NCBI RefSeq assembly: GCF_000378445.1
Contig: NZ_KB899716.1
Coordinates: forward strand, 17,391-81,390
Origin: Deinococcus aquatilis DSM 23025
GTDB taxonomy: Bacteria; Deinococcota; Deinococci; Deinococcales; Deinococcaceae
DNA length: 64,000 bases
Direction of reading: 5' to 3'
Positions 55,413 through 64,000 of this stretch are shown one piece after another (the stretch's first letter is position 1; each line of letters begins with the position of its first letter). A program made the translations under genes and the position numbers. The notes beneath the pieces are model-generated. The model did not search any database, was not told the DNA's origin, and saw nothing but the letters and a program-made list of their open reading frames with translations.

Positions 55413-56357
55413 GTGCGGGGAGGCAGAGCCAAAGTCAGCGCTCTAGCCGCAGCTCTGCTGATCCTGACCCTCACTTCCGGCGGTTCCGGCCCTCCTTCAT
55501 CTGCCCCTGTGCCCCTCACCTTCGCCCTCGCCGGAGACCTCAGCCTTGCGCGGGGAGTGGCGCAGGCGTTGGCAGGGCAGTGGAATGCCGCGCTGGACGG
55601 CGTGTATCCGGTCCTGAAAGCCGCTGCCACGCTGGGTAATCTGGAATCACCGCTGACGCTGGCCCCGCGCCGCACGGCAGGAATCGACCTGCGGGCCGAC
55701 CCAGCGGCGGCGGTGGCCCTGCACGGTTTCACGCACCTGAACACCCAGAACAACCACGCGCAGGATGGCGGCGCGGCGGGTCAAACCGAGTCCGGGGCGA
55801 CCCTGAGGCGCTGGGGCATCCAGCCCGTCTCCTCTGGCCTGACCGTTTCGCGGGTGCGCGGCGTGCCGGTGGCGTGGATCGGTTTTTTTGACGACGGGCA
55901 CACGCCGCCCCCGCTGAAAGCTGTGCAGGACGGTGCAAAGCGGGCGCGGGTGGTGGTCGTGGCGGTGCATTGGGGCGCGGAATTTAACCCGGTCACGGCT
56001 CGTCAACGCCTGCTGGCTGGTCAATTCGCGGCGGCGGGGGCCACCCTGATCGTGGGCAGCGGGCCGCATGTGCTTCAGAGGGCCGAACGGATCGCCACGC
56101 CCCACGGCTCAACGCTGGTGCTGTACAGCCTCGGCAATCTGCTGTTCGATCAGACTTTTCCGGCGGCGAGGGTGGGCGCGGTGGTGCGGGTGCGCTGGAT
56201 ACCAGCAACCACGCGCAGGCCAGAGCTGGAAGCCTGCGCCGTGCCGACCCGTGTGCGTGCGGGCCGCGTGACCCTCGCCCCTGCCGATGAAGCGGCGCGG
56301 GTGCTGACCCGGTTGAACCTTCCGGCCTGTGGTGGGGCAGCGGGCGGGCGGGAATGA
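55413..56357 (+). CDS. CapA family protein (putative metallophosphatase fold)
   Basis: A 314-residue exported protein with an N-terminal hydrophobic signal (VSALAAALLILTLTSGGSG). It has the CapA motifs FALAGDLSLARG, LGNLESPLTL, THLNTQNNHAQDGG, VVVAVHWGAEF and IVGSGPHVLQ, which in the calcineurin-like fold supply metal ligands. CapA proteins take part in polyglutamate capsule or wall-related processes. The GTG start at 55413 is tentative because a repeat element replaces the natural upstream region. The stop overlaps the next gene by 4 nt. Confidence 0.8.
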   Translation: MRGGRAKVSALAAALLILTLTSGGSGPPSSAPVPLTFALAGDLSLARGVAQALAGQWNAALDGVYPVLKAAATLGNLESPLTLAPRRTAGIDLRADPAAAVALHGFTHLNTQNNHAQDGGAAGQTESGATLRRWGIQPVSSGLTVSRVRGVPVAWIGFFDDGHTPPPLKAVQDGAKRARVVVVAVHWGAEFNPVTARQRLLAGQFAAAGATLIVGSGPHVLQRAERIATPHGSTLVLYSLGNLLFDQTFPAARVGAVVRVRWIPATTRRPELEACAVPTRVRAGRVTLAPADEAARVLTRLNLPACGGAAGGRE

Positions 56358-56896
56358 AAGGCCTGAGTCTGAGTCTGGTTGTTTTGCTGTGCTGCACGGC
56401 ATTGGCAGGAGGAAGCGGTGGCCCATTTCCATCCCCGGTATTGCCGCCCCTGCCCGCCGTCTGCTCTGCGCTGCGCCTGCCGCCCACCTGGGACGTGCGT
56501 TCTGGCGCGTTGGCCGACATCACGGGCGACGGCCTGCCCGAATGCGTGCTGGCGCTGTGGCGTCCGTGGGCCGACTGGCCGATTCGCCGCTGGTCACAGG
56601 CTCCCACGCCCATCGGGGCCAACCGGGACGCCGCCGGAGACAGCGCCCATATCGCGGTATTGCGCCCGTTGGGGGGTGGGGCATACCAACCCGTCTGGAT
56701 CGGCAGCGCCCTGTTTCGGCCCGTGCTGGCGCTGAAGGTAGGGCCGGGGGGCCACCTGCTGACCTCGGAGGGCACCTACGCGGCGGGCAGAGGCGGCCCA
56801 GCCGTGGCCCTCAGCGAATGGAGCTGGACAGGCTTCGGCTTCCGTCTGGAACGGCGCACACCGCTGGCAGGGCCGCCCGTTGATCCCTCCCCTTGA
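56354..56896 (+). CDS. Secreted FG-GAP-like small protein
   Basis: A 180-residue exported protein coupled to the CapA-like gene by a 4-nt overlap. A signal peptide (MKGLSLSLVVLLCCTALAGG) precedes a region with ADITGDGLPECVLALW, a DxDG-type calcium loop as in FG-GAP or integrin-like repeats. EGTYAAGRGGP echoes DGTYAAGQVL in the next gene. It is probably extracellular and paired in function with its neighbours. The function is unknown. Confidence 0.65.
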   Translation: MKGLSLSLVVLLCCTALAGGSGGPFPSPVLPPLPAVCSALRLPPTWDVRSGALADITGDGLPECVLALWRPWADWPIRRWSQAPTPIGANRDAAGDSAHIAVLRPLGGGAYQPVWIGSALFRPVLALKVGPGGHLLTSEGTYAAGRGGPAVALSEWSWTGFGFRLERRTPLAGPPVDPSP

Positions 56897-56959
56897 TACA
56901 CCGGGGGCAATAGGGGAGAGGCCGAGCCGCCGCGCCCGCCGAACGCCTACGCTGAGGCC

Positions 56960-57667
56960 ATGCGCCGCCCCGCTGCTCTGCTGTTGCCGCTGGCCCTTGC
57001 CCTCTCCCCATTGGCCCTCGCGGGGGGTTCCGGTGGCCCACGCCCAGAAAATATTCATCCAGACGGAACCTACGCTGCTGGGCAGGTCTTGGCCCGACTC
57101 CAGCACCCCGCTGTGACGTTGGAGGCTGTGAACGGCTTTCGGTGGAACGACATCACCGGAATGCGGGTGCGTGCGGGCGGCGCGGTGCGGGTATTCGGGG
57201 CGTGGCGCAGCATTGCCAATCCCACCTTCTGGCCCACCTTGCAGGCCGCCGACCTGACCGGAGATGGCCGCCCCGAGGTGCTGGCACAACTGATGGTGGG
57301 GGAGGGCACGGGTTACGCGGTCTTCGACGCCCATGTACTGGCCCTCCCCGACGCCCGGAATGCAGCGCTCCGTGAACTGAAGGTGGCCGATCCGCTGGGG
57401 GCCATCCGCGCCCGCGTGACCTTTCTTCCCTCGGCCCTGACCATCGGCGGCGTGCAGCACACGCTGGAATTGCCGGAAGGCGTTCCTGCCGTGGCTTCGC
57501 GCATAGGCGACCAACTGCATTGGAGCGTGCGCGGCGGGCGTCTGGTGGCCGAGGCGGTGGTGCAGCAGGACTGGGCCTTCTCGGGCACCCTGCTGCTGAC
57601 TTACCGCGTGCAGGGCGGCGAATTCGTGCCTGACCGCGTGGAGTACGACCCCAGCATTCAGGACTGA
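56960..57667 (+). CDS. Secreted FG-GAP-like protein
   Basis: A 235-residue exported protein. The signal peptide (ALLLPLALALSPLALAGGSGG) is followed by ADLTGDGRPEVLAQLM, a calcium-loop motif shared with the preceding gene product, and DGTYAAGQVLARL. The rest is beta-rich with no assigned domain. TACGCT lies 6 nt before the ATG (leaderless), so it has its own promoter. The two proteins look like diverged paralogues. Confidence 0.65.
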   Translation: MRRPAALLLPLALALSPLALAGGSGGPRPENIHPDGTYAAGQVLARLQHPAVTLEAVNGFRWNDITGMRVRAGGAVRVFGAWRSIANPTFWPTLQAADLTGDGRPEVLAQLMVGEGTGYAVFDAHVLALPDARNAALRELKVADPLGAIRARVTFLPSALTIGGVQHTLELPEGVPAVASRIGDQLHWSVRGGRLVAEAVVQQDWAFSGTLLLTYRVQGGEFVPDRVEYDPSIQD

Positions 57668-57707
57668 TCCAGAGGGGGCGGCCCTTCTGCCCGCTAGCAT
57701 GGCCCCC

Positions 57708-58298
57708 ATGCTCACCATGCAGGAACTCAGACGCAGTTTGCCCCGGCCCGGACGGGTGGAATGGATCGGCCTGCGGGAGGGCCGCCGCCTGCCCGTGCAG
57801 AGCGTGCCGCACGCCGAAGCACATCCGTTGGTGGGCTTGCTGGGCGACCACGGCAAAACCGCACCGGGTCGGCTGCGGGCCATTTCGGGCGAGGTCGGAG
57901 AAGAAATCACGCCTCCTGCTCCGCCCCCTTCCGCGCCCTCATCCGGCTGGCCCCAATCTGGTTGGAGCGGCCCCGGCAAGCGTCAGGTCACGCTGATTCA
58001 GGCTGAACATCTGCCGGTCATCGCAGCTCTGGCGGGCCTGGACACCGTAACCCCAGAAGAGCTGCGGCGCAATATCGTCGTTCGTGGCCTGCCATTGTTG
58101 GCCCTCAAGGACGCCCGTTTTCAGATCGGAGAAGTGATTCTGGAAGGCACGGGCGAATGCCACCCCTGCTCGCGGATGGAAGAAACTTTTGGGCCGGGTG
58201 GTTACAACGCGGTGCGCGGGCACGGCGGAATCACGGCGCGGGTGGTGCGCGGCGGGGTAATCCGGGTGGGCGACGCCCTGACGGTGTTGCCAGATTGA
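57708..58298 (+). CDS. MOSC domain protein
   Basis: A 196-residue protein of the MOSC family, related to the C-terminal domain of molybdenum-cofactor sulfurases. The segment LRRNIVVRGLPLLALKDARFQIGEVILEGTGECHPCSRME contains the conserved cysteine of the fold. Stand-alone MOSC proteins act in molybdenum-cofactor or reductase pathways (YiiM-like). TAGCAT lies 7 nt before the ATG at 57708, which supports this start over 57699. Confidence 0.85.
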   Translation: MLTMQELRRSLPRPGRVEWIGLREGRRLPVQSVPHAEAHPLVGLLGDHGKTAPGRLRAISGEVGEEITPPAPPPSAPSSGWPQSGWSGPGKRQVTLIQAEHLPVIAALAGLDTVTPEELRRNIVVRGLPLLALKDARFQIGEVILEGTGECHPCSRMEETFGPGGYNAVRGHGGITARVVRGGVIRVGDALTVLPD

Positions 58299-58335
58299 CC
58301 CCCTTCGGGGCCAGAGACCCCGTATGCTGAAACCT

Positions 58336-58914
58336 GTGAGTCAGCCCCGCCCCTCCACCCGCCGCGTCCGGGCTTTTACCGTTCAGCGGGCCTTCGGCTT
58401 TTCGCGCCTGATTGTCGAATTGGGCGTGCTGAGTTCCTTCGCTTTCAGTCTGGCCCTGTTCATCGCGGCCACCGTGCAGGCTTACTTCAGTATCACGGCG
58501 GCGTTTGGACATCTGGGCGACGAGGGCAGCACCAAGCACCTGCTGATTGCCGCTGTAGAGCAGACAGACACCCTGCTGGTGGCAATGGCCCTGCTACTGA
58601 TCAGTCTGGGGATGCAGTCGCTGTTCATCGGAGACGTGAAGAATGTGCCCGACTGGCTGCACATCCGCACTTTTGAAGACCTGAAGCAAAAGCTGTTGGG
58701 CGTGGTGGTCACGGCCATCGCGGTGGACTTCTTTTCGGTGGCGCTGGACTGGAAGGGCGGCTCCGATGTCCTGATCTACGGCGCAGCGGTGGCCGCCGTC
58801 ATCCTGTCCATCGGGGCTTACTCGGTCATTCTGTCGCGCCAGAGTTCCAGGTACGCAGAAGGCGACGGGCATGGCTCAGGCCATTCTGAGGGTGCAGAGG
58901 AGGTTGCCAAGTGA
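58336..58914 (+). CDS. YqhA-family membrane protein
   Basis: A 192-residue membrane protein of the YqhA/UPF0114 type, with about four hydrophobic segments (LIVELGVLSSFAFSLALFIAA, LLVAMALLLISLGMQSLFI, LLGVVVTAIAVDFFSVAL and a segment ending GAYSVIL). The role is unknown. The GTG at 58336 is preferred because TATGCT lies exactly 7 nt upstream; the ATG at 58324 overlaps that -10. It overlaps trmK by 4 nt. Confidence 0.8.
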   Translation: MSQPRPSTRRVRAFTVQRAFGFSRLIVELGVLSSFAFSLALFIAATVQAYFSITAAFGHLGDEGSTKHLLIAAVEQTDTLLVAMALLLISLGMQSLFIGDVKNVPDWLHIRTFEDLKQKLLGVVVTAIAVDFFSVALDWKGGSDVLIYGAAVAAVILSIGAYSVILSRQSSRYAEGDGHGSGHSEGAEEVAK

Positions 58915-59627
58915 CGCCGGGAGTCGTGCAGCGGTTCGTGCGCTTGGATGAACGCCTGGAAGCGGTGCTGGCCCTGCTGCACACAGGCACCCACGCCGAT
59001 ATCGGCTCCGATCATGCCAAGCTGCCCCTGCGCCTGATCCAGACCGGGCAGGCGCGGCGCTGCATCGTGGTGGAACTCAATCCCGGCCCACTGGCCCTGG
59101 CGCGGCGCAATGTGGCCCGCGCAGGTCTGGCCGAGCAGATCGAGATTCGGGCGGGCGACGGCTTTGCGCCCCTGAACCCCGCCGAGGCCGACAGCGCCAG
59201 CATCACGGGGATGGGCGCAGGCACGATAGCGGCCATTTTGCGCCGCGCTGCTCCCGGTATCTTGCCGCCCACGCTGGTCTTGCAGCCCAACGATAATCCG
59301 GCTCCCATTCGTCTGTGGGCGCAGGAATCGGGTTATCACCTCACCGATGAGCGCCTGATCGACGGCTACTGGCCTTATCCGGTGCTGCGCCTGCTGCGGC
59401 AACCCGGCCCCGACCCGGCCTACCGGAATCTGCCGCTGGCCGCCGCCCTGCGTTACGGCCCTCACCTGCTGCAAGAGGCTGGCCCGCTGCTGGCCGCCCG
59501 CATCCGCGCCGATGTCAGCCGCCTGACCCCGCTGGCCGCACCGGGCCGCACCGCCCAACAGGAACTGGACGCTGCTCAGGACGCCCTGAAGGTACTGAAT
59601 GGGCAAACGGACTGGGCGGGAACATAA
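58911..59627 (+). CDS. trmK: tRNA (adenine22-N1)-methyltransferase TrmK
   Basis: A 238-residue class I SAM methyltransferase that makes m1A22 in tRNA. The family start RLEAVLALLHTGTHADIGSDHAKLPLRLI gives the SAM-binding loop, followed by GMGAGTIAAIL and the target-site LQPNDNPAPIRLWAQESGY. The GTG start overlaps the YqhA stop (GTGA). Its stop codon abuts the terminator of the tandem mini-transcript array that runs toward it on the opposite strand. Confidence 0.88.
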   Translation: MTPGVVQRFVRLDERLEAVLALLHTGTHADIGSDHAKLPLRLIQTGQARRCIVVELNPGPLALARRNVARAGLAEQIEIRAGDGFAPLNPAEADSASITGMGAGTIAAILRRAAPGILPPTLVLQPNDNPAPIRLWAQESGYHLTDERLIDGYWPYPVLRLLRQPGPDPAYRNLPLAAALRYGPHLLQEAGPLLAARIRADVSRLTPLAAPGRTAQQELDAAQDALKVLNGQTDWAGT

Positions 59628-59630
59628 AAC

Positions 59631-59669
59631 AAAAAACCCGCCTTCCGGCGGCTGGTGCTTAACTTGATT
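59631..59669 (-). ncRNA. Mini-RNA unit 1 (about 39 nt)
   Basis: The promoter is TTGACT (59699-59704), 17 bp, TATACT (59676-59681). The terminator stem is CCGCC/GGCGG with loop GGAA, then six T ending at 59631. The predicted RNA starts AATCAAGTTAAGCACCAG. It ends beside the trmK stop codon. Confidence 0.65.
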
Positions 59670-59849
59670 GACGAAAGTATAGCGCGGTATGCAGCCAGAG
59701 TCAAACTATGCAGACGCGTTCTGAAAAATGCGTTCTAGACGGCTTTAAGATGAATGGGACTACGACCGTAGGTCGGGTGTCATACAGACAAACTGCCGGG
59801 TCCCTCTGTATTACCCTAGATTCCGTTGTCTTCCTTGCAAAGCTAAAAC

Positions 59850-59888
59850 AAAAAACCCGCCTTCCGGCGGCTGGTGTTTAACTTGATT
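59850..59888 (-). ncRNA. Mini-RNA unit 2 (about 39 nt)
   Basis: The promoter is TTGACT (59918-59923), 17 bp, TATACT (59895-59900), with the same stem, loop and T-run. The predicted RNA differs from unit 1 by one base (AAACACC against AAGCACC). Confidence 0.65.
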
Positions 59889-60067
59889 GACGAAAGTATA
59901 GCGCGGTATGCAGCCAGAGTCAAACTATGCAGACGCGTCTCAAAACTGCGTTCCAGACGGCTTTAAGACGAATAGGACTGCAACCTTAGCTCGGGTGTCA
60001 TACAGACAAACTGCCGGGCTGCTCTGTATTGCCCTGGACTCTGTCGTCTTCTTGATAAGGCCAAAAT

Positions 60068-60106
60068 AAAAAATCCGCCTTCCGGCGGCGGTTGTTTAAC
60101 TTGATT
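60068..60106 (-). ncRNA. Mini-RNA unit 3 (about 39 nt)
   Basis: The promoter is TTGACT (60136-60141), 17 bp, TATAAT (60113-60118), a consensus -10. The terminator stem is CCGCC/GGCGG with loop GGAA and a T-run. The 5' end AATCAAGTTAA is conserved; the next bases diverge. Confidence 0.65.
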
Positions 60107-60173
60107 GACAGAATTATAGCGTGGTATGCACCGCGAGTCAATCTATGCAGCCGGGTTTCTCTAAGCTTGAGCC

Positions 60174-60728
60174 ATGCACCACGCCCTGACCCTCGGTGAC
60201 GGCCACCTGACCCTGCGCCCGCTGACCCCTGACGATTTTCCCGCGTTGCTGGCCCTGACCCGCGCCACACCCGAGCAGTGGGCCTTGATGGGCAGTCTTC
60301 CCACTGAAGAAGCCTACTTTCAGGCGGCAATGGACGCACCCGACGCCCTGCCCTTCGTACTGGAAGTGGGCGGCGCGGTGGCGGGCAGCACGCGCCTGGG
60401 CGCACTCAGTCAGGTCCACCGCGCCGCCGAAATCGGCTGGACCTTCCTGAATCCGGCCCTGCACGGCAGTGGGGCCAACCGCCGCATGAAACTGCTGCTG
60501 CTCAGCCACGCCTTTGAAGACCTCTGGGACGGCCTCGGCTGCGTGCGGGTGCAGATCAAGACCGATGGCCGAAATCTCCGCAGTCAGCGGGCCATCGAAA
60601 AACTCGGGGCAGTGCGCGAAGGCGTGTTGCGCTCGCACATGATCACGTCCAGCGGCTATCTGCGCGATACGGTGATGTATTCCATCACGCAGGAGGAGTG
60701 GCCTGCGGTCAAAGCAGGGTTGATCTGA
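60174..60728 (+). CDS. RimJ/RimL-like N-acetyltransferase
   Basis: A 184-residue GNAT of the RimJ/RimL type: LRPLTPDDFPALLAL, VAGSTRLGALSQVHRAAEIGWTFLNPALHGSGANRRMKLLLLSHAFE and VQIKTDGRNLRSQRAIEKLGAVREGVLR. Members acetylate ribosomal proteins, amino acids or small amines; the substrate is unknown here. TAAGCT lies 6 nt before the ATG (leaderless). It is divergent from the mini-RNA array. Confidence 0.85.
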   Translation: MHHALTLGDGHLTLRPLTPDDFPALLALTRATPEQWALMGSLPTEEAYFQAAMDAPDALPFVLEVGGAVAGSTRLGALSQVHRAAEIGWTFLNPALHGSGANRRMKLLLLSHAFEDLWDGLGCVRVQIKTDGRNLRSQRAIEKLGAVREGVLRSHMITSSGYLRDTVMYSITQEEWPAVKAGLI

Positions 60729-60833
60729 GGAGGCGGCGCGGCCATGAACGCGGTCAGGTTTGTAATGATTGGGCCAGTTTTTCCGTTCATTTGAACCTTC
60801 TCTGTCTTGGCCTGCCCCGTTACACTGGGGGCC

Positions 60834-62540
<1,707 letters not shown>

Positions 62541-62548
62541 GCAGGGAA

Positions 62549-62596
62549 AACAGGAAGGCCGCTGAGCAATCCCGTCTCAGCGGCCTCCCTGTTTTG
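62549..62596. terminator. Bidirectional terminator
   Basis: AACAGG.AGGCCGCTGAG pairs with CTCAGCGGCCT.CCTGTT. T-runs flank both sides, so it can end transcription from both converging genes. Confidence 0.85.
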
Positions 62597-62613
62597 GTCG
62601 GATTGCCTCAGCG

Positions 62614-64000
62614 TTAGCGTTTCAGTTCGCCGCTGTAAGCAAAGTCCTTTTCCTTGCCTTCCAGTTCCAGAGCGAATAGTTGGCTTGCGCCTGTGGCTCC
62701 GTGTGTACCGTTAATTTTGGCGTACAGAGTGCCATTTGCGCGGCGGAGTTCTCCATTCCAGCCAACATAGACAGGAACCGCCTGAGCCTGCAATTCAATC
62801 CCTGACGCCTGCGCTTTGGCCGTCAGCATGAGTGGTTCATCGTTCACGCGGGCTTCTCCGGTCATTTGGTATTCGGTTTTGGAAATCCAGGTGGCGTTTG
62901 CCTTCAGCCAGAGGATTTTGGGGGCTGTTCCCAGTTGCCAGTTCACGCCGTCAGCCTGTTGGTACTTGAGCACGCCCTCCTGTGTATTGAAGATGCTGCC
63001 CAAAATGGGAAGGCGGGCGGCGTCGGATGCAGCCGCGTCCACCTGCGCCGTGATCTGCCCGTCAGAGAGGCGCACCGTGCCGATGGTCTTGCTGAAAAAA
63101 GTGAGGGTAGTTCCGCTCAGACTCAACTCAGCCCACTGGCAATTCCGTGTGTCCACTGCCTTTCTGAGTGTGCCGTCAGCGCGGCGCAGCTCGATCACGC
63201 CATCGTTGTAGGGCAAAGCAATTCCGCCGTTGGGAAGCAGCAAAGCGTCGGTACTCAAGCTGTTAGCTACCTGAGCTGAGCATGGAGAGGAATGTTGGGA
63301 ATTGCCGTCTATTTCCTGACCCGTGGTATTAGAGATGAAGACGAAGTGTTTAACTTTATAAAGGCCCTGCCAAACAGAATCTTCAACGATAAACCACTGT
63401 TTGTCTGATGACCAATACGTGTAGGTTTCCTTTGGTGGGCTGGTCAGCAGCTTGGTAATGGCGGGCTGTAGAGGCACAAGCTGACGTGTGCGCGTATCCA
63501 TGATCGTGTTGTCGTTCATAAGCGCCAGTGTGCCTGTGGCATTAAAGCTCGTGAAGCCTTGGGGCAGTGCCCATCGGCCTGTTTCGGCCAACGTCAGAGG
63601 GTCGCGTTCGATGATGACCGTTTGATCATTGATATTTTGCTTATCAAGCAGGCGGGCCGGAGCAGTAGCTGTAGCCGCACGAAACAGCAGTCCGTTGTAA
63701 CTAGACCCTCTCCACGGAATCTGCTTCAGCACTTGTCCGGTCTGACTGTCAATCGCCAATAACGCCGAATCGTTTCGGGGCGGCTGTCTCCACGGAATCT
63801 GCTTCAGCACTTGTCCGGTCTGACTGTCAATCGCCAATAACGCCGAATCGTTTCGGGGCGGCTGTAACTGGTAGAACCCGAAGAATTGTCCTCCCTCGCT
63901 CCGGTTCACGTAGAGCACTGAGTCGCTACGCGTAAGGTTGTCATAGCTCACAGACGGTGTCAGCATTCCGCGCCACTCGCCGTGCAGCGCGGCCTCTCCA
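62614..64000 (-). CDS. Beta-propeller-like protein, truncated by window edge
   Basis: The frame is open to the right end of the window, so the N-terminus is missing; the first in-window ATG is at 63966. Segments such as LLAIDSQTGQVLKQIPW and LTLAETGRWALPQGF resemble PQQ/WD-type propeller blades. It contains a perfect 26-residue tandem duplication. The C-terminal half is beta-rich, with a possible carbohydrate-binding style (YVGWNGELRRANGTLY). GC is somewhat below its neighbours. No enzyme motif is visible. Confidence 0.6.
   Translation of the reverse strand, partial: GEAALHGEWRGMLTPSVSYDNLTRSDSVLYVNRSEGGQFFGFYQLQPPRNDSALLAIDSQTGQVLKQIPWRQPPRNDSALLAIDSQTGQVLKQIPWRGSSYNGLLFRAATATAPARLLDKQNINDQTVIIERDPLTLAETGRWALPQGFTSFNATGTLALMNDNTIMDTRTRQLVPLQPAITKLLTSPPKETYTYWSSDKQWFIVEDSVWQGLYKVKHFVFISNTTGQEIDGNSQHSSPCSAQVANSLSTDALLLPNGGIALPYNDGVIELRRADGTLRKAVDTRNCQWAELSLSGTTLTFFSKTIGTVRLSDGQITAQVDAAASDAARLPILGSIFNTQEGVLKYQQADGVNWQLGTAPKILWLKANATWISKTEYQMTGEARVNDEPLMLTAKAQASGIELQAQAVPVYVGWNGELRRANGTLYAKINGTHGATGASQLFALELEGKEKDFAYSGELKR
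63709..63864. repeat. Perfect 78-bp tandem duplication
   Basis: Two identical 78-bp copies lie head to tail (63709-63786 and 63787-63864), exactly 26 codons, keeping the reading frame. Identity is complete, so the event is recent or is an assembly artefact. Confidence 0.95.

Larger units (their letters stand above)
59625..60145 (-). repeat. Tandem array of three promoter-terminator units
   Basis: A unit of about 219 bp is present as two near-complete copies and a third partial copy. Starts are at 59625, 59844 and about 60062. Each holds on the minus strand a strong promoter, about 20 nt, a short GC hairpin and a T-run, followed by a conserved spacer of about 115 bp (copies 1-2). Sequence differences between copies spare the promoter hexamers, 17-bp spacing and stem. 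No ORF lies inside. Confidence 0.88.

Noticed and set aside
59625..60145. CRISPR array
   Set aside because: Only three copies with a period of about 219 bp, and the spacers are themselves conserved. The repeated unit is a promoter and terminator, not a short palindromic repeat.

Overview
The window is chromosomal DNA from a Deinococcus species. The evidence is the high GC content (hand counts in ordinary genes are near 65%), a DnaA close to the Deinococcus type, a bacillithiol disulfide reductase, a glmS ribozyme, and many genes whose start codon lies only 6-7 nt behind a TANNNT hexamer, the leaderless-promoter layout known from Deinococcus. It covers the replication-origin region. I see no rRNA, tRNA, prophage, complete insertion sequence or CRISPR array.

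Region by region. 1-2.1 kb: three small accessory genes. 2.1-5 kb: dnaA, then oriC with nine perfect DnaA boxes, a GC cluster, DnaA-trio-like triplets and an AT-rich stretch, then dnaN. 5.3-10.7 kb: eno, pyk, a second cluster of DnaA boxes, and tyrS, which carries an in-frame AT-rich block and has a complex leader (a candidate small RNA, an 18-codon leaderless ORF and a terminator). 10.7-20 kb: acetyltransferase, truA, M23 peptidase, a TPR regulator, fumC, ypdA and a VanW protein. 20-24.7 kb: the partition cluster mnmG, a LAGLIDADG-like gene, rsmG, parA and parB, with parS-like repeats. 24.8-31 kb: a class V aminotransferase and a 2-oxoacid dehydrogenase E1alpha/E1beta/E2 cluster. 31-41.9 kb: an ABC importer, an SDR oxidoreductase, tkt, pdxY, two further genes and an operon ending in a TAXI solute-binding protein. 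42-47.7 kb: acyl-CoA dehydrogenase, a CRP-family regulator, an acetyltransferase, and glmS behind its ribozyme. 48-64 kb: an FmdB-like protein, an HtrA-like protease, two deoxynucleoside kinases, murE, a group of secreted proteins, a MOSC protein, YqhA, trmK, a tandem array of three minimal transcription units, an acetyltransferase, an M3 peptidase and a beta-propeller-like gene that runs off the right edge.

How the genes fit together: replication initiation (dnaA, oriC, dnaN) and segregation (parA, parB and parS-like repeats) sit beside central carbon metabolism (eno, pyk, tkt, fumC, the E1/E2 complex), cell-wall synthesis (glmS, murE, M23, VanW) and nucleotide salvage (the two kinases). The strongest candidates for something undescribed are the AT-rich block inside tyrS with its leader, the three tandem promoter-to-terminator units at 59.6-60.1 kb that would each make an RNA of about 39 nt, the second DnaA-box cluster, and the parS-like repeats next to a LAGLIDADG-like gene.
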